From: Sphaerosporella brunnea
Taxonomy: Eukaryota; Ascomycota; Pezizomycetes; Pezizales; Pyronemataceae
Length of the DNA: 64,000 nucleotides
Assembly (NCBI GenBank): GCA_008704415.1
Contig: VXIS01000074.1
Location: forward strand, 62,001-126,000
Direction: 5' to 3'
Shown in pieces: positions 32,131 through 44,170 of the stretch (positions within the stretch are counted from its first letter, which is position 1; the number at the start of each line of letters is the position of its first letter). The notes beneath the pieces were generated by a model, which worked only from the letters and a program-made list of their open reading frames with translations, had not been told where the DNA came from and ran no database searches. Position numbers and translations under genes: made by a program.

Positions 32131-33604
32131 AAATAAGTCCACCGGTTTTTATCAAAAACGCGTCAGATGAAATCTAAAGAGCTCAGGAATGGGGTGGGTG
32201 AGTTGGACTGGAGTGGAGAGGGGTTACCATGCAAAACACCAATTACTGACGGCTCGCCGCGGGCTAGCTGAGTCGGCCACGCTGTGGCTAGGAGTTTGGG
32301 TGCCCTGTGGCGGTGCGGCGCCGGAGGGTATAGCGCCCCCTAGGAGTTGGAGAGGCATTGCCGCAGTTGTTTTTCCCACCCACCTCTCTCAACAGGGCCC
32401 CAGTTCCCAGTATCTCTGCGGAGACTGGAAGGAACAGCGCGGCGCCGAGCCTGAGGCAGCCGCCGGTTCGACGCTGCGCCCAGGGCAAACCACGAGTCGG
32501 AGCATTGAGGATAGCGAAGGAGAAGGGAGCGAAGGAGTGTAGGATTTCTGTAAGCACAATATATATACAGCCGCGCGCAGTCTCTATGGCCGACGGATGG
32601 CTAGCTGATTGATATTATGCGTCCATAGAGTACTCAAGTCTGTCAGTCAGCTACCGGGGAGCCACAGGTGGCGTAGCTAAGTGGCAGGTGAGAACGGCTG
32701 TGCACAATAGGGAAGCAGGTCTCGCGCTCCATTACCCGAGTATCGTGGCTTGAAAAACACCAGCGCCGTGTATTTTCAGGTCTTCTCCAGGGGGTCTGAT
32801 TCTTTTCCTCGATACGTTCCCCAGCCTCCGTATCCATTGGTGGAATGTAGGATGCGTGCAGACTGGTACTCTCGCTTGGTGCCGCGGCTCCAAAACTTTG
32901 CTGCCAAGCTTACCTGACGCAGGAGGGCGGAGCCTGATGCCTAGAGGCCGTTGGCCCACCGAATCCATGAGAACTCGAGTGGACGGTGTGCCTACAAACG
33001 GTGGCCTCACGATACCCGATGTTCCAATTACCGTCGAGCGTTAGGCGACTGTTTGGTGACCGCTGGGTTATCGTCTGCGCAGAATGCTCTTTACGGGGCA
33101 GGGAGAACATGGTCTCCCTCCGGCAAAACCGATATTTAATAATTTGCCTCGTTGTTTCGGATAAGCCTTTTTTTTGTTCTTCTGCGACCAGATTTTGGAG
33201 CTGTCCAATGGAAAATGCTGCTTGCTGGTGGGATCTACCCGCTTAATGACTATGCGGTAACGAATCCAGATGTAGTACGACGAGGCTTCGAGGGCATGAC
33301 GTGGAACCTGCACCCCAGCCAGAAAATGGCCTCAGCCAATGACCAGTCGCGTCAATCCATCATCACGTTTCCCGCGAAGAGGTGATGGAGCTGAGCATGC
33401 CTCCATAACGGTATACCGGTATGCGAAAAAAAAATCTATAAAATGGGGCAATTCCCTCACGATCGCAGAAGAGAAGCAGCAGCAGACAACCCACAACACA
33501 ATCCTCTCCAGGATTCCAGAGCTCCGCCTTCACTCCACGAGATAAGCTTGCCGACTTTTCAATCCCTCCGCGCTTCACATCACCCCCACTGTCCACAATG
33601 TACA
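32131..33604. other. Intergenic stretch with one shared repeat, promoter of the Clr5 gene
   Basis: At 32637-32676 lies the second copy of the 40-nt sequence found at 15598. The rest shows only short frames. Just upstream of the 33605 start, TCTATAAAATGG at about 33433-33445 may be a TATA element, and ATACCGGTAT (about 33412-33421) is a perfect 10-bp palindrome. Confidence 0.5.
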
Positions 33605-36600
33605 ATGGCGCCGCGTATCCCGCAAGCGGACTGGGACCTCCACCGCTCGGAGATCGCAAGCCTCTACATAGAGCACAATAAGAGTCTCAAAGACATCATG
33701 TCTTATATGGCAGAGACCTACAATTTTCAGCCAACGTGAGAAAACCTTGCCAATTATTCGGGAAGTGGGGGCTGATTAAGAGCAGAAAAAACCAGTACGA
33801 GACGAAGCTGAAAGAGTGGCGTCTACGCAAGAATCTCACTGGTCCTGAGTGGGGAGTCGTCGACTACAAGATAAAAAAACGGAAAGCGGACGACCAAGGT
33901 AGTGCTATTTTTCTTGAGGGCTTTCGTATCCCACAAAAACGAGTCAAAAAGGAACTTGTTCGTCGCTTTCCTCCTCGCCTTGGTGAATTGCCATGGCAGC
34001 GCACAGGTAATTAATCCGCTCTTCACGACTCGAGTATCATGGTGCACAGAACGACACTAACCCAAACCCAAACCCAGTCCCGAGTCCTGAAACACCCTTT
34101 GGAATCCTTATTCAGACCCCGAAGACGCCTGGGACCGTTCCTCAAACGCCGCATACTCCTGTAAGAGTTGGTTCCAATCACATATCTCCCGCAGGTAGTA
34201 TACCGGGAACGCCTGGGGCAGCTCTGAGCCCGGAATATCCAGGAAACTATCTCCGATTGGACAACCTTCCCTGGCTCCAGTTTCGACTCCAGCTTCAGCG
34301 TCAAGGTCAGCAGAAATATCGCATCTAGCTAGAAATAAACTAACGGAAAGGCAGACAGCCTCTCTCAGGACTGGGTCACTCAGCTGTTTAACACAAACTC
34401 GGAACTTCGCCAGCGATCCGCCTCTCCACACGTACATACCGTTGAGCCTGGCTCATCATCCGCTTCGGGCTCCGTGGCCAAGTCAAGTGAGGGTACCGCA
34501 GCACCAACAACCTCGTTTCTACTTTCCGGACTTGTCCCATCGTTGAAACGGGAAAGCGCCGAATTTGTTCCGGCCGTCCATTCCCGCCTGCAAGCCATTT
34601 CGGTTGAGGTGTTTGAGGGGGAGCAGCTGTCGAGCATCGAAACGTTACTTGGGCCGTTCAATAACCATTTCCTACTTGAGTTCCTCAAGTATGCGGCATA
34701 TCTCGCGTCAAACAATATGCTAAATCTACAACAATACGACAAAATTTTCGACGTCATCGTTGAGAATACAAACAGCTCAACCCTTACGACCTTATTCTCA
34801 GTGGCGCTGCATTTACCAACGATTGAGGCATTTGCAAGATGTATCTTTGAAAGTGCGCTCCAATGTCGCAATGAGATTGTTGTACAGATCCTCCTGAAGG
34901 CTGGCCTGGACCCAAATCCTCCACTCCGGCAGAATGGCAAGACCCCTCTTCAGGTAGCGGTTGAAAGCCGCAACTTGACATTTGTCCAGGATCTGTTGAA
35001 GGCCGGTGCGGACATCAACGCTGTTTCCGCCAGGACAGGACTCAGTGCACTGCACATTGCGCTTTCTTATGTGAAATCCGGAATGGAAACGAGGACCTGG
35101 TTGCGATTATTGAGATGTTGTTGGATGAAGGTGCCGACCCCAACGTTGCGGGACGCGTCCACTGCAGCAGCACGGCCCTTCAAGCAGCGGCGGAGTGTGG
35201 AGATATCGACGTGGTCAATTTCTTGTTACAAGCCGGTGCGGAAGTCAATGCCCCAGCGGCGAGCAGCCAGAAAAATAGCAACCGATCGGTGGGATGCACA
35301 CCACTCCAATTATGGGCGGCGATCGGAATCCCCCCCAGCTGGGCCGCTACGAAGCTACTACAACGCCTCGTGGATGCAGGTGCAGACATCAATGCTCCGC
35401 CCTACTGGAATCCGGACTCACTTTCGGTCTCGATTCCCGACCATATATATTATCCTCTGAGTTACGCGAAGGTCCAACGGATGTATGGTAAAACAGCTCT
35501 TCAAGGCGCTGTTTTTTCAGGAGAACTTGAAGTTGTGCAAGCATTGTTGGACGCAGGCGCTGATGTCAATGCTCCACTTGCCTGGGGCCCGGCCGGTGGG
35601 AAGACGGCTCTACAAGAAGCCGCAAGGAAGGATATCGAGTTGGTTCACTTGTTACTTTCCTCAGGGGCGAATGTCAATGCACCGGCAGCCGAAAATCGAT
35701 TGAACGGCCGCACAGCATTGCAGGCGGCAGCTGAAGCTGGCAAAGTTGAGACAGTTCAACTGCTTCTAGAATTAGGGGCGAATGTCAATGCTCCTGGTTA
35801 CCCCGCGCTCTCGTTGGCAATTTCCTCGCCAGTCAGCCTTCAGCTCGTGCCGATTCTGTTATATGCGGGAGCAGAGGTGAATCCGGAATTTGAAGGATTT
35901 TCTCCACTAGCCTCGGCAATCATGTCGAAACACTACGAACAATTTTTGCCAGCTCTACTCCAGTCTAGAGCAAATGTCAACCACCCTGGATGCTCCCCAC
36001 TCGTGTTGGCAGTCAACCAGAAACACTACATGCAACTCCTACCGATTCTGCTAAATGCTGGGGCAGACGTCAACGCGGAGCATAAGATCTTCTCCGATGA
36101 GGACTTCAGTTTTACGGGGGTAAGAACATATCCTCTCATTGAAGCAACGATGTGCGGCCGAGTTCCCGCTCTCGAACTGCTATTAGCTTGGGGTGCCGAC
36201 ATCAATGCCAAATATACCCACACGGCTCTCGAAATAGCGATATCTGACGGAAACAAAGAAGCAATAGCAGTCTTGTTGAATGGCGGTGCAGACCCGAATA
36301 TATCATCTGACTATACTTGCATGGGAACGGCCCTTTCGGCGGCGGTTGGGAGAAATGACCTTCCTTTGGTTGAAAACCTGCTGTCTCGGGGAGTAAAGGT
36401 CAATCAAGTCTTTCCGAACGATACCCAGCCCGAAACTCCCTGGGTTTCCAATGCGCTTCCACTCGCTGTGCAGAACGGGAACACAGAGATGGTTGAACTC
36501 CTGTTAGAGGCCGGTGCGGATATCAATGGTAGTGCCGTCTATATTGAGAGTGACGACGATGTCGACGCGTCCAGGAAAGATACGCTGGAGGAAGATTCTC

Positions 36601-37190
36601 TCGGAACGACAGCACTCTTAACCGCCGTGCGATACGGCTGGGATGAATTGGCAGATCTGTTATTAAACGCTGGCGCAAATATCAACGCGAGACCTCAGCC
36701 ATTCGGTGGATGGACCGCCCTTCAAGCTGCGGCCAAACGTGGCGACAAGGAGCTCGTTCAAACCTTGTTGAACGCTGGGGCACAAGTGAATGACCCTGCA
36801 CACACCGACCGCGGAAGAACTGCACTCCAAGCAGCATGCTTTGCCGGTAGTATCGATGTTGTACGACTTCTTTTGAAGGCTGGCGCCGAAATCAACGCTC
36901 CGGCAGCCGAATCACGGGGAGTTACCGCTCTTCAAGCTGTGGCGATGCAGGGGCATGTCGGAATAGCGATCTTGCTGCTCGAGGCCGGTGCCGACCCGAA
37001 TGCGCCCCCTGCAAAGTTTCACGGGAGAACCGCCCTCGAGGCAGCGGCTGAACACGGACGTCTGGACATGCTACAGTTGTTACTTAATGCCAAAGCGGAT
37101 ATCGGAGGGAGGATTCCGGAAAGAGCAAGAGAGTTGGCTTTGGAAAACGGGCATGCCGTCGTGGCTAAGGTTCTGGAGAAATTTTGTTGA
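33605..37190 (+). CDS. Clr5-domain ankyrin-repeat protein, with apparent frame break
   Basis: Four exons: 33605-33735, 33786-34006, 34078-34305 and 34355-37190; introns of 50, 71 and 49 nt have CTGAT or CTAAC branch sites. Residues about 1-60 form a Clr5 domain (DWDLHRSEIASLYIEHNKSL, then KNQYETKLKEWRLRKN across the first intron), a DNA-binding-like domain found at the N-terminus of many fungal proteins. A Pro/Thr/Ser-rich middle (TPKTPGTVPQTPHTP) leads to NLPWLQF. Some 15-20 divergent ankyrin repeats, with GADINA or GADVNA motifs, then run to the end. Near 35071-35085 the frame switches within an ankyrin repeat: SALHIALSYVKSG is followed one frame away by NGNEDLVAIIEMLLDEGADP. A 44-nt intron (35071-35114) would restore phase, but has a weak GAG acceptor, no branch site and would delete expected helix residues; a one-base frameshift is likelier. 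So this is a recent pseudogene or a sequencing error. Function is otherwise unknown. Confidence 0.78.
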
Positions 37191-37429
37191 TTCGAGCAAC
37201 TCACGTTTCATGGGCAGTATCATGACATCAAATTTGTTTCGTTTTTCTTGATTTTTCGTTTTCTTATTCTTCATTCTTTTTGTTCTTCTTTCCTTTCTTG
37301 TTTTTCTTTTTCTTTTTCCCTTTTTATGCCCTACTATGTACCTTAACAGGGGACGGCCGTTTTGAAAAATGATCATCTGAGACTTATGCCCATATAATTC
37401 TGTGACGACCTCTCCCGTATAAGTGTGGG

Positions 37430-37930
37430 TGATAGTTCGTGAGCAGAACAATTATTTTACTGCTAACCATTATATGACCATTATGCGATTATACGTTGGA
37501 AAGAAAGCTCACATCGCCGACTTCATAGCGGGCATCCCACGCCGCCACTGCGGCGACGGCACCCGCCACTGGTCATCTCCCCCGCCATCATGCACTGCAT
37601 CATCACCATCATCATCGTCATCATCATTGTCATCATCATCATCATCATCATACCTATGAGTTGTGCACCCGACTGATGCCTAGCCCCCCTCGAACCCCAA
37701 AACAGAGGCGACACCACCGTAGACCCAGTAAGTGGCTCGGAGATGTCACGAGAGATGTGATGATGCAAAAGCCCGAAGTCTACTCGTCACAGAGATACAG
37801 CTCGTTGATACAACTCAATACAGAGTCCTGATGAATCACAGAAACCCGCGATGTCACTCGAAAAACACGCGATCTCACTCAATCTCGTGCCCATTATCAT
37901 TCTATGCCTAAGGATTATATAAGCATTATA
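37430..37930 (+). repeat. Dispersed repeat R1, copy 1
   Basis: About 350-500 bp that align with 50370-50780 (same strand) and 49815-50085 (opposite strand). Shared landmarks are a CAT trinucleotide tract, GTGCACCCG, CAACCCCAAAACAGA-type and ACACGCGATGTCACTCG blocks, at roughly 75-80% identity by eye. The CAT tract (37595-37650) makes a long false reading frame of His or Ser. No coding capacity is evident. Confidence 0.75.
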
Positions 37931-39078
37931 TAAAGATTATTTGTCAAGTGGGGGTTTCCTCCAAACAAAGTTTTTGAGAAAACACCATTCTCTGCTCAAT
38001 CATGGTGTTTACCACCAAATATCCTATTTGTAGCAACCGTTTTTCCAGAAAACCCTTTCCATCACTGACCGAGCACCGTGTAAGATCATAGATGCTTTGC
38101 CGTCTGAGGAAGCGCCACATAATACATAGTCATAGGACTATTTCCAAAAACACCTCTCCCATGCTAAAGGTTTTATTTCATTTTGATTTTTTTCCGGCGT
38201 CAGGTTTTTTTTTTCTCTTAGGATAATCCCCCGTGACCTTTTTTTTTATGCAGGATGACCCGGGTTTCCGAGTTCCCGCCATGAGTCTGTTCTGTAGGAT
38301 AACCTCGTCCGAGCGATATATATAATATGCCCTCGTGTCGTTGACCGTCAGTTCGAAGGATATATTGACAGTGTTTACATGAACAAGCCTGAGTGCGAGT
38401 TCCCACGGGCTGGGACATGGGTCTTTAGCTGATTTTGAGCTACCAATACCATTCTGCCAATTTGGCGCCCGTGGTGGAGTTCCTGATTTTAATTGTCGGT
38501 CAGCTAGCGGTCACAGAACTCCAAGCTGATATTCAGGCGAAAGAGGGACTTTGAAGCAGCACTAGTGCGGGCCTGGCTGAAGTTTGGTTGTTGGAAAGAA
38601 AATAGCTAAGAGGCCTCGGGGAGGTTTCGCGGTTCCGGTTTGGTCACGGTTGCAGGTAACAAAAAAGTGAAAAGCCACGGACTGAAGTTCATTCGCAGGT
38701 GAAATAGGATCATGAGCGGTGACCCCAGGGCGTGAGGGCATCATAAATCGCCGGGATTCTCCAGCATTCCTATGCCCAACAACACATAGCCTCCACGGGC
38801 ACCGTTGCCTGCGTTGCCTCCATTGGCGGAGACCAGGTATTCATTCCTTGAGTTCGTACGGATCCGCAAAGGGGCCACTGTAGGCATCCTAGTACTCGAA
38901 AACAAAGGCGTTGCCACCCTTGCTACCGTTTCCACCAGACTATCCATCGCCGCCTTTGCCGCGAGGACATCTGGCAATGGCTTGGGTATCGACGCCGCAC
39001 AACGACTGGATTGGACCGTGACAAAGAACTTGCGATGGCAATGATCACTCACGTGTGACAGCTGCTGATGCAGTATGG
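37931..39078. other. AT-rich intergenic stretch, no gene seen
   Basis: Contains poly-T tracts and short frames only. Nothing recognisable. Confidence 0.55.
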
Positions 39079-39492
39079 CAGGGTTGTCAATAGCCAGCCG
39101 GGCTGGGCTGGCATAGCCGGCTGAATGGCCGCCAGAGGTGAATCAACTAAGGACCGCGACTCCCCTCAGCAAATGCCCTCACCAAAGCACCGAGTGGCAT
39201 TCGATATATGAGTCCACTATTTTAAGTCATTTCTGTCAATATAACCACCGTTTAGCGAACAAAAGACAAGATTGCATTGATTAGCCAATCACTTCATTTG
39301 ACCAAACAAAGGCGCTCATTGCCAGCGCAACCCTGTTTGCAATGAGAATTTTCCACAAGAAGGGTTCAAGTTTGCACATGAGATCACTCGCGCGACGCAG
39401 CCCGGCTGCGCCATTCGGCTGGGCTAAAACCGCCGGGCTGTCAAGCTAGCCAGCCAACCCAGGCTGTTTCGGGCCGGCTACTGACAACCCTG
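39079..39492. mobile_element. hAT-like MITE, 414 bp
   Basis: Ends are CAGGGTTGTCAATAGCC at 39079 and its counterpart (reverse complement CAGGGTTGTCAGTAGCC) at 39492. CAGGGTTGTCA is typical of fungal hAT ends. The flanking 8-mers are CAGTATGG and CAGTACTC, sharing the first five bases, fitting an aged 8-bp target duplication. Subterminal sequence is rich in CAGCCGGGCT-type palindromes. No coding sequence. Confidence 0.78.
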
Positions 39493-40047
39493 CAGTACTC
39501 AAATGGAGATCGATCATCGAGATTGCACCTCTCCTCTGCACTAACACTCAGCCCCAAAAATTTAAGGCCCAATGCACGGGAGCTCGAGGCGAAACCACCC
39601 GGACGACACATCTTCCTGCGACTTGGCTAAGGCAAAACGCGGGGACACAGAAGGACCAAGGGGCGGCGGGGCAACGGGCCATTCCCACCAACCCCACCGG
39701 CGATCTCTACTGGTAGTAACCTTCTCCACCTCTTCACTCTATCTTCATAATGCTTTGTGGTGGGTGATGGGTGGTGCTAACTGTCCTTAATGGCGAACAC
39801 CTCTGAGTTCCTTTTCAACTGCCCTCTCGAAGATTTTGGCCAAAGAGTAGAAGAAAACAAGCCCGACCTCCAAGCAAAACGAGGGGGTGTGGCCTGATTG
39901 CATAATGCAGGTGCCAGTAGGGGGCAGCTTTGACTGCGTACCACATGCTCGATGAAAATGAATCAAACCAATACCAAGATCGTAAAGTTCAAAAGGGCTC
40001 GCAGGTGGAGGAGCCCGAATAGGTTCCCTAATCCTGGCACTCGATCG
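39493..40047. other. Intergenic stretch, no gene seen
   Basis: Nothing recognisable between the hAT-like MITE and the 5S relic. Confidence 0.55.
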
Positions 40048-40144
40048 GCTGCGGTCATAGAACATTGAAAACACGACTTCCCGTCCGCTCAGCCCTAGTT
40101 AAGCAATTGGTGGGTGACCACATGGGAATCCCTCGTGCTGTACG
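40048..40144 (+). pseudogene. 5S rRNA relic (copy 2)
   Basis: GCGGTCATAG, then GACTTCCCGTCCGCTCAGCC, GTTAAGC and GGTGGGTGACCACATGGGAA follow the order of a fungal 5S rRNA, with some 20 nt missing between GTTAAGC and GGTGGG. It keeps the conserved blocks better than the copy at 811, but the deletion should still disable the fold. Both copies lack overlapping internal regions, though the exact ends differ. Confidence 0.8.
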
Positions 40145-40968
40145 AAGACTCAGCTGGGTCTTCGGAACCTGAGGAAAATTTCCCGAGAGAGAACACCCCG
40201 GCGCATCGTTTATGTATTATACACTCACCGCTTGTTGATCTGCGTACGGGGGTCCCTTGACCCGAATCTCCACTTTTTTGAAGGCGGTACAGCGGTGACA
40301 CGGCTGTCTAGCGTGGGATGCCGCTTGGAAAACGGTTCCAGACCCTGAACACCGGTACGGTACCGTGGCTTGGGTTGACTACAAGCTGTCAGGGGTTGCC
40401 CTGGCACATCCGCTAATCTCACCGAACGTTGCTGTGAGTGCCGTCTTTGCCGTAGAAACTCTTATGTAAACATGCAGCCCCATGCAATAATTTCCAATAA
40501 ACAACCCATCCAGGCAATCGACACGGGAGCCCGGGGAGCGCTTAACACCGCAGCTTTTCCAGCCGGATGGATTTCAAAAAGTTGCGTTACGTTGTGCTGC
40601 CCCTGCCCGATCTTTTAGCTGAACCTTGCGGTCTGAGCAGAGGTGGCTTTTTTATGGTACACCCAAACGGAGAGCAGAGCCCATCCATCAATTGCTTTCA
40701 TACAAGACAGCATTGAAATGCCCGCAAGGCAATTGTGCAGATTGTTTGACTCTAGGCAAGTGCGTCGCTTTATGTAGTAATCCAGACATTGTTAAAACAA
40801 ACCCCTAATCCTGCCAGCGAAGGGATAGATATTGGGAAAAAAAAACTAACTACACACCCGCGAGTGAACGTTCTTGAAAAAACGAAAGTCGCTTCCGAAC
40901 CACCTGATCATGATAGAAGGATGGAAAACAGCATTCTAAAACAAGAAGGAAAAGAGTGTCTAAACGTT
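40145..40968. other. Intergenic stretch, no gene seen
   Basis: Nothing recognisable; it is downstream of the minus-strand membrane-protein gene. Confidence 0.55.
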
Positions 40969-42410
40969 TCACCACGCGCTCCCAGGCGCCGCCGGCGGCG
41001 TTCTGTCTCCGCCCTTAATCTCAACGCGGCACCCTGGGTGCTGCCCGCCGTAGGAGCCTCGCCCACGCTCCAGGTCGGCGGCCACGCTGTCCTCCTGCGA
41101 GAACTCCTTCGTTACGCTGATGCTCGACGGCTTCTCGGCCGATGGCACGATGCGCTCCTCGCTGCCGCCGCTGCCGCCAGTACCGCCCAGCGTTATCGAC
41201 ATGAGATTCGGCTTGCGGCGCGCAGGCTTCGACGGCCGCGGCTCGTCCATCTCCACGTGGTGCGGGTCTGAGCCCCCCGCTACCTCGGACGGAAACACAG
41301 ATCTCCACGCCGACTGGAGCTTGTTGACGGCGCGCAAGAATAGCGGGTAGATCATCGGCACGTTTCCGATTATGGCTGCCACGAAGATCTCCCGCAACGC
41401 CCAAGAGGCCGCTTCCCTCGCCCCGTCCATCGAGTCAGTTAGTATCAGCACGCACCGCAAGATCCCGGCTATCATGACGAAGACGCCGCCGCTGAACATC
41501 GCTATCAGCATCAACCTGCGCCTGCGCGTCAGGTTGGAGAGGCTCCACAAGAGCTGCGCGGGGTGGTTTTGTTTTGTAAGCGGCGTGTGCATGCGGGGGA
41601 TACAGTCTGGTGTTGCTAACTCACCGGAAGTGGAATCGACAACAGGTATATATCTGTGATCAAATTCAAGAACAGCGTCACGTATACGTTGACCTTGGAG
41701 ATGGCAGGCTGGCAGTGGTCTATACAGGATCTAGTCAGCATCATCATCATTATCACCACAGGTTTTTACTTTCACTCACTTCCCGGATTTGGATATATCT
41801 GCCAGTTCTTGTGCAACGGGTAGCAGCCGAACAGGATCGAGAGAACGGTGGCCACGTAGGTGACACCGATAGCGCCGTATGCAATGTTGATACGCACATT
41901 GATGAACAAGCCGTCGCTGCTCGTAAGGTCAGCAGTTCGCCTCACAGCCTCGCGCACTCTCAACGCACGTCAACCGGGAGTAGAAAACAGCCATGCACAG
42001 CTTCAAGTTCCATAGGACCAAAACGTAAAGGTTCCACCCGACCAGCTGGACCTTGGATCCTTCAACCCGCAACGTCCACTCCAAGCCATGCGGCGGCAGC
42101 TTCCGCCGGAACGCTTCGTTCATACTATTATTAGCCATGCCGAAGAACCGCGCCTCGGCCATGTAGGCTACTCCCGTATCGAGAGCATAAACACACTATA
42201 TCACCCACGCTTTAGCCATCCGCCACTCCACCCACCCCACCAAGTGGGAAAGCTCACCCCCGCAAATAGCATTAGGTAGTCGTCGAAGGCAAAGTTTCGA
42301 ATGCCAACTGAGCTCCACCGTGCGAATGTGCGTAGCCCGATCACGAACATCCCAATTCCTAGCAGCGTGAAGGCCTCCCGAATGAAATCGTTATTTGGGC
42401 AGATTATCAT
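40969..42410 (-). CDS. Rhodopsin-domain integral membrane protein (fungal)
   Basis: Five exons on the minus strand: 42410-42258, 42195-41969, 41916-41780, 41719-41625 and 41553-40969, with introns of 62, 52, 60 and 71 nt in matching phases; 398 residues. The sequence shows the signatures of the large fungal rhodopsin-domain family: FDDYLMLFAG, LYVLVLWNLKLCMAVFYSRL, YVATVLSILFGCYPLHKNWQ, the HCQPA loop, TDIYLLSIPLP and SGGVFVMIAGILRC. About seven hydrophobic spans fill residues 1-270. The tail of roughly 130 residues is cytoplasmic, Ser/Gly-rich and ends with a GGDRTPPAAPG stretch. Relatives include PTH11-type proteins, but no CFEM domain is present. The ligand is unknown; a surface-sensing role is only family inference. 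Confidence 0.92.
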
Positions 42411-43839
42411 GGTGAATTGCTGCTTCCTTCGCCGTTTCTGAGAGTGAGCTGGTGAGTTGTTGAGTGAGGAAAAGGGGGGAGGGGAGGTGGGGTGGATGAT
42501 GCTTGCTGGAGTTGGAGTTGGATGACCTCGCCGGTCAAAATGAAACGGCGCGGATGAAAAAAGTCTTGAAGGAGAGAAAAAGCAGTATGCTGGGCGCCCT
42601 CCAACTAGAAACGGCCCGGATGCAAGAATTTTTATGCGAACATAGGTACATATAGCAACAGCTACGAATCAAAAGTCTTGAAGGAAAGAAAAGAAAAAGA
42701 AAGTATTGGGCGCGGGAGTACTCGTATATGGAAGCGAAAATTGGAAAGATGCAGGGTTTCTGAATCAGCGGGGTGATGGACAGTATCTAATCTAAATAGT
42801 GAACACCAGTAAGGAGGGTATAAAAGCTAAGATGGTGGAATTTGCTATCGTTTTTTTTATGCATGCATGCTTGGGTATGTAGGTAGGTACATACCTGATA
42901 GCACTGTTCCGCTGCGCTTATTTTTCTTTCCAGATCCATTTCCGTTTGGAACTTCCATGCCCGAGTAGGGCTATCTGTGTGCGTATTCTAGAGTACTGTC
43001 AAGTCGCATAAAATAAGTTATTCCCCAACGTCGATGTCACATGCCCGGGGGGCAGAACCGCAGCCGCGCGCGGCGCGGTGTAGTCCAGTCCACTTGACGC
43101 TTGACTGGCATGAATTCGCTTTGACCTCCTACAGAACTCAGGAGAGCTATTAGATGGCAACCACGGCTACCGTCCTATAGGTACGTACGAATGAAAGGTT
43201 CTGTTCTGACTGGCCGTGCAGTAGCTATAGAAATGGCCAATATCGCGCAGAAGCCCCCCCTTTTGTTTTGTTTTTTGTTTTTTTTTACCAACAGAATGCG
43301 GCACAACCAATGGTGATGTTTTGGAGTTCATAAGAGTATGCCTAAAAAGGCAAATGTTTTGTTTTTCTCGGCAAAAACGGTTGCATTATGTCACTGGCTG
43401 CATTAGTTAGAATACAGGATTCCTAAGATGTTCATCGGTACCGCTGTTCGAAGACGCGAAGGCGATCCGGCTAGCAGCCACGATAATAATTAATTTATTC
43501 CCATACCCGCTCCGTATTCGTTTTATGTATTACGGTGAAACCATGAGTGAGAGTTTATGATGGCCCGCTCTCCAAGTGACAGCCGCCGCGACCACTAGCT
43601 ACGCGACCGTGAAATCACGACTGTGATATCCCTGGTCCTCTCGCACATTCCTTCGGCATATGACTCTTACAATCCGTTCGACCCCTATACCGCTATGGCT
43701 CCTGAATCGGAGTCACAAGCATTGCTGCAGCTTGGTCAGCTAACTTTTTGCGGTTTAAAGGCGCAATATTAAAGCTGTTGAAATAGAGGTTGTCCGCGCA
43801 CCCAAAAGCAAAAGGGCTCAGCCCATCAGTCTAAACTGT
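42411..43839. other. AT-rich intergenic stretch, no gene seen
   Basis: Contains the upstream region of the membrane-protein gene (T-rich and GGAGGGGAGG tracts near 42470-42490), TTTTGTTTTG tracts near 43260 and nothing recognisable as a gene. TA at 43840-43841 is the left target site of the transposon. Confidence 0.55.
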
Positions 43840-44170
43840 TATGGTTGGGGACACCTTAAAACGGAGTGCCAAAAGCCACCTTTTGCACGCGAATATATTA
43901 AATCACAACAACACATAAAATTAAAAGCGTTTAATAGGGCGATAGATATGCTGCTCTAGAAGGATCTGATTGAAAGAAAAAAAAAAAAAAGGGTGGTGGG
44001 AGGTGAAAAATTCGCGGGTTGGTGGAAGCATTTAGTATGGGAGACCCCTGAGCATGGCAGCGAAACAGGTAGTACAACCATACCTGTTTGGGTATAAATT
44101 TACCCGATCGGGAAATTCGAGTGACCGTCAATGACCTAACCTGCCCGCCCCCTCTCAGGCTATCTACCAT

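Noticed and set aside
41120..41350. A plus-strand frame opposite the rhodopsin-domain gene
   Set aside because: It is the antisense shadow of the 3' exon; the minus-strand protein has clear family motifs.
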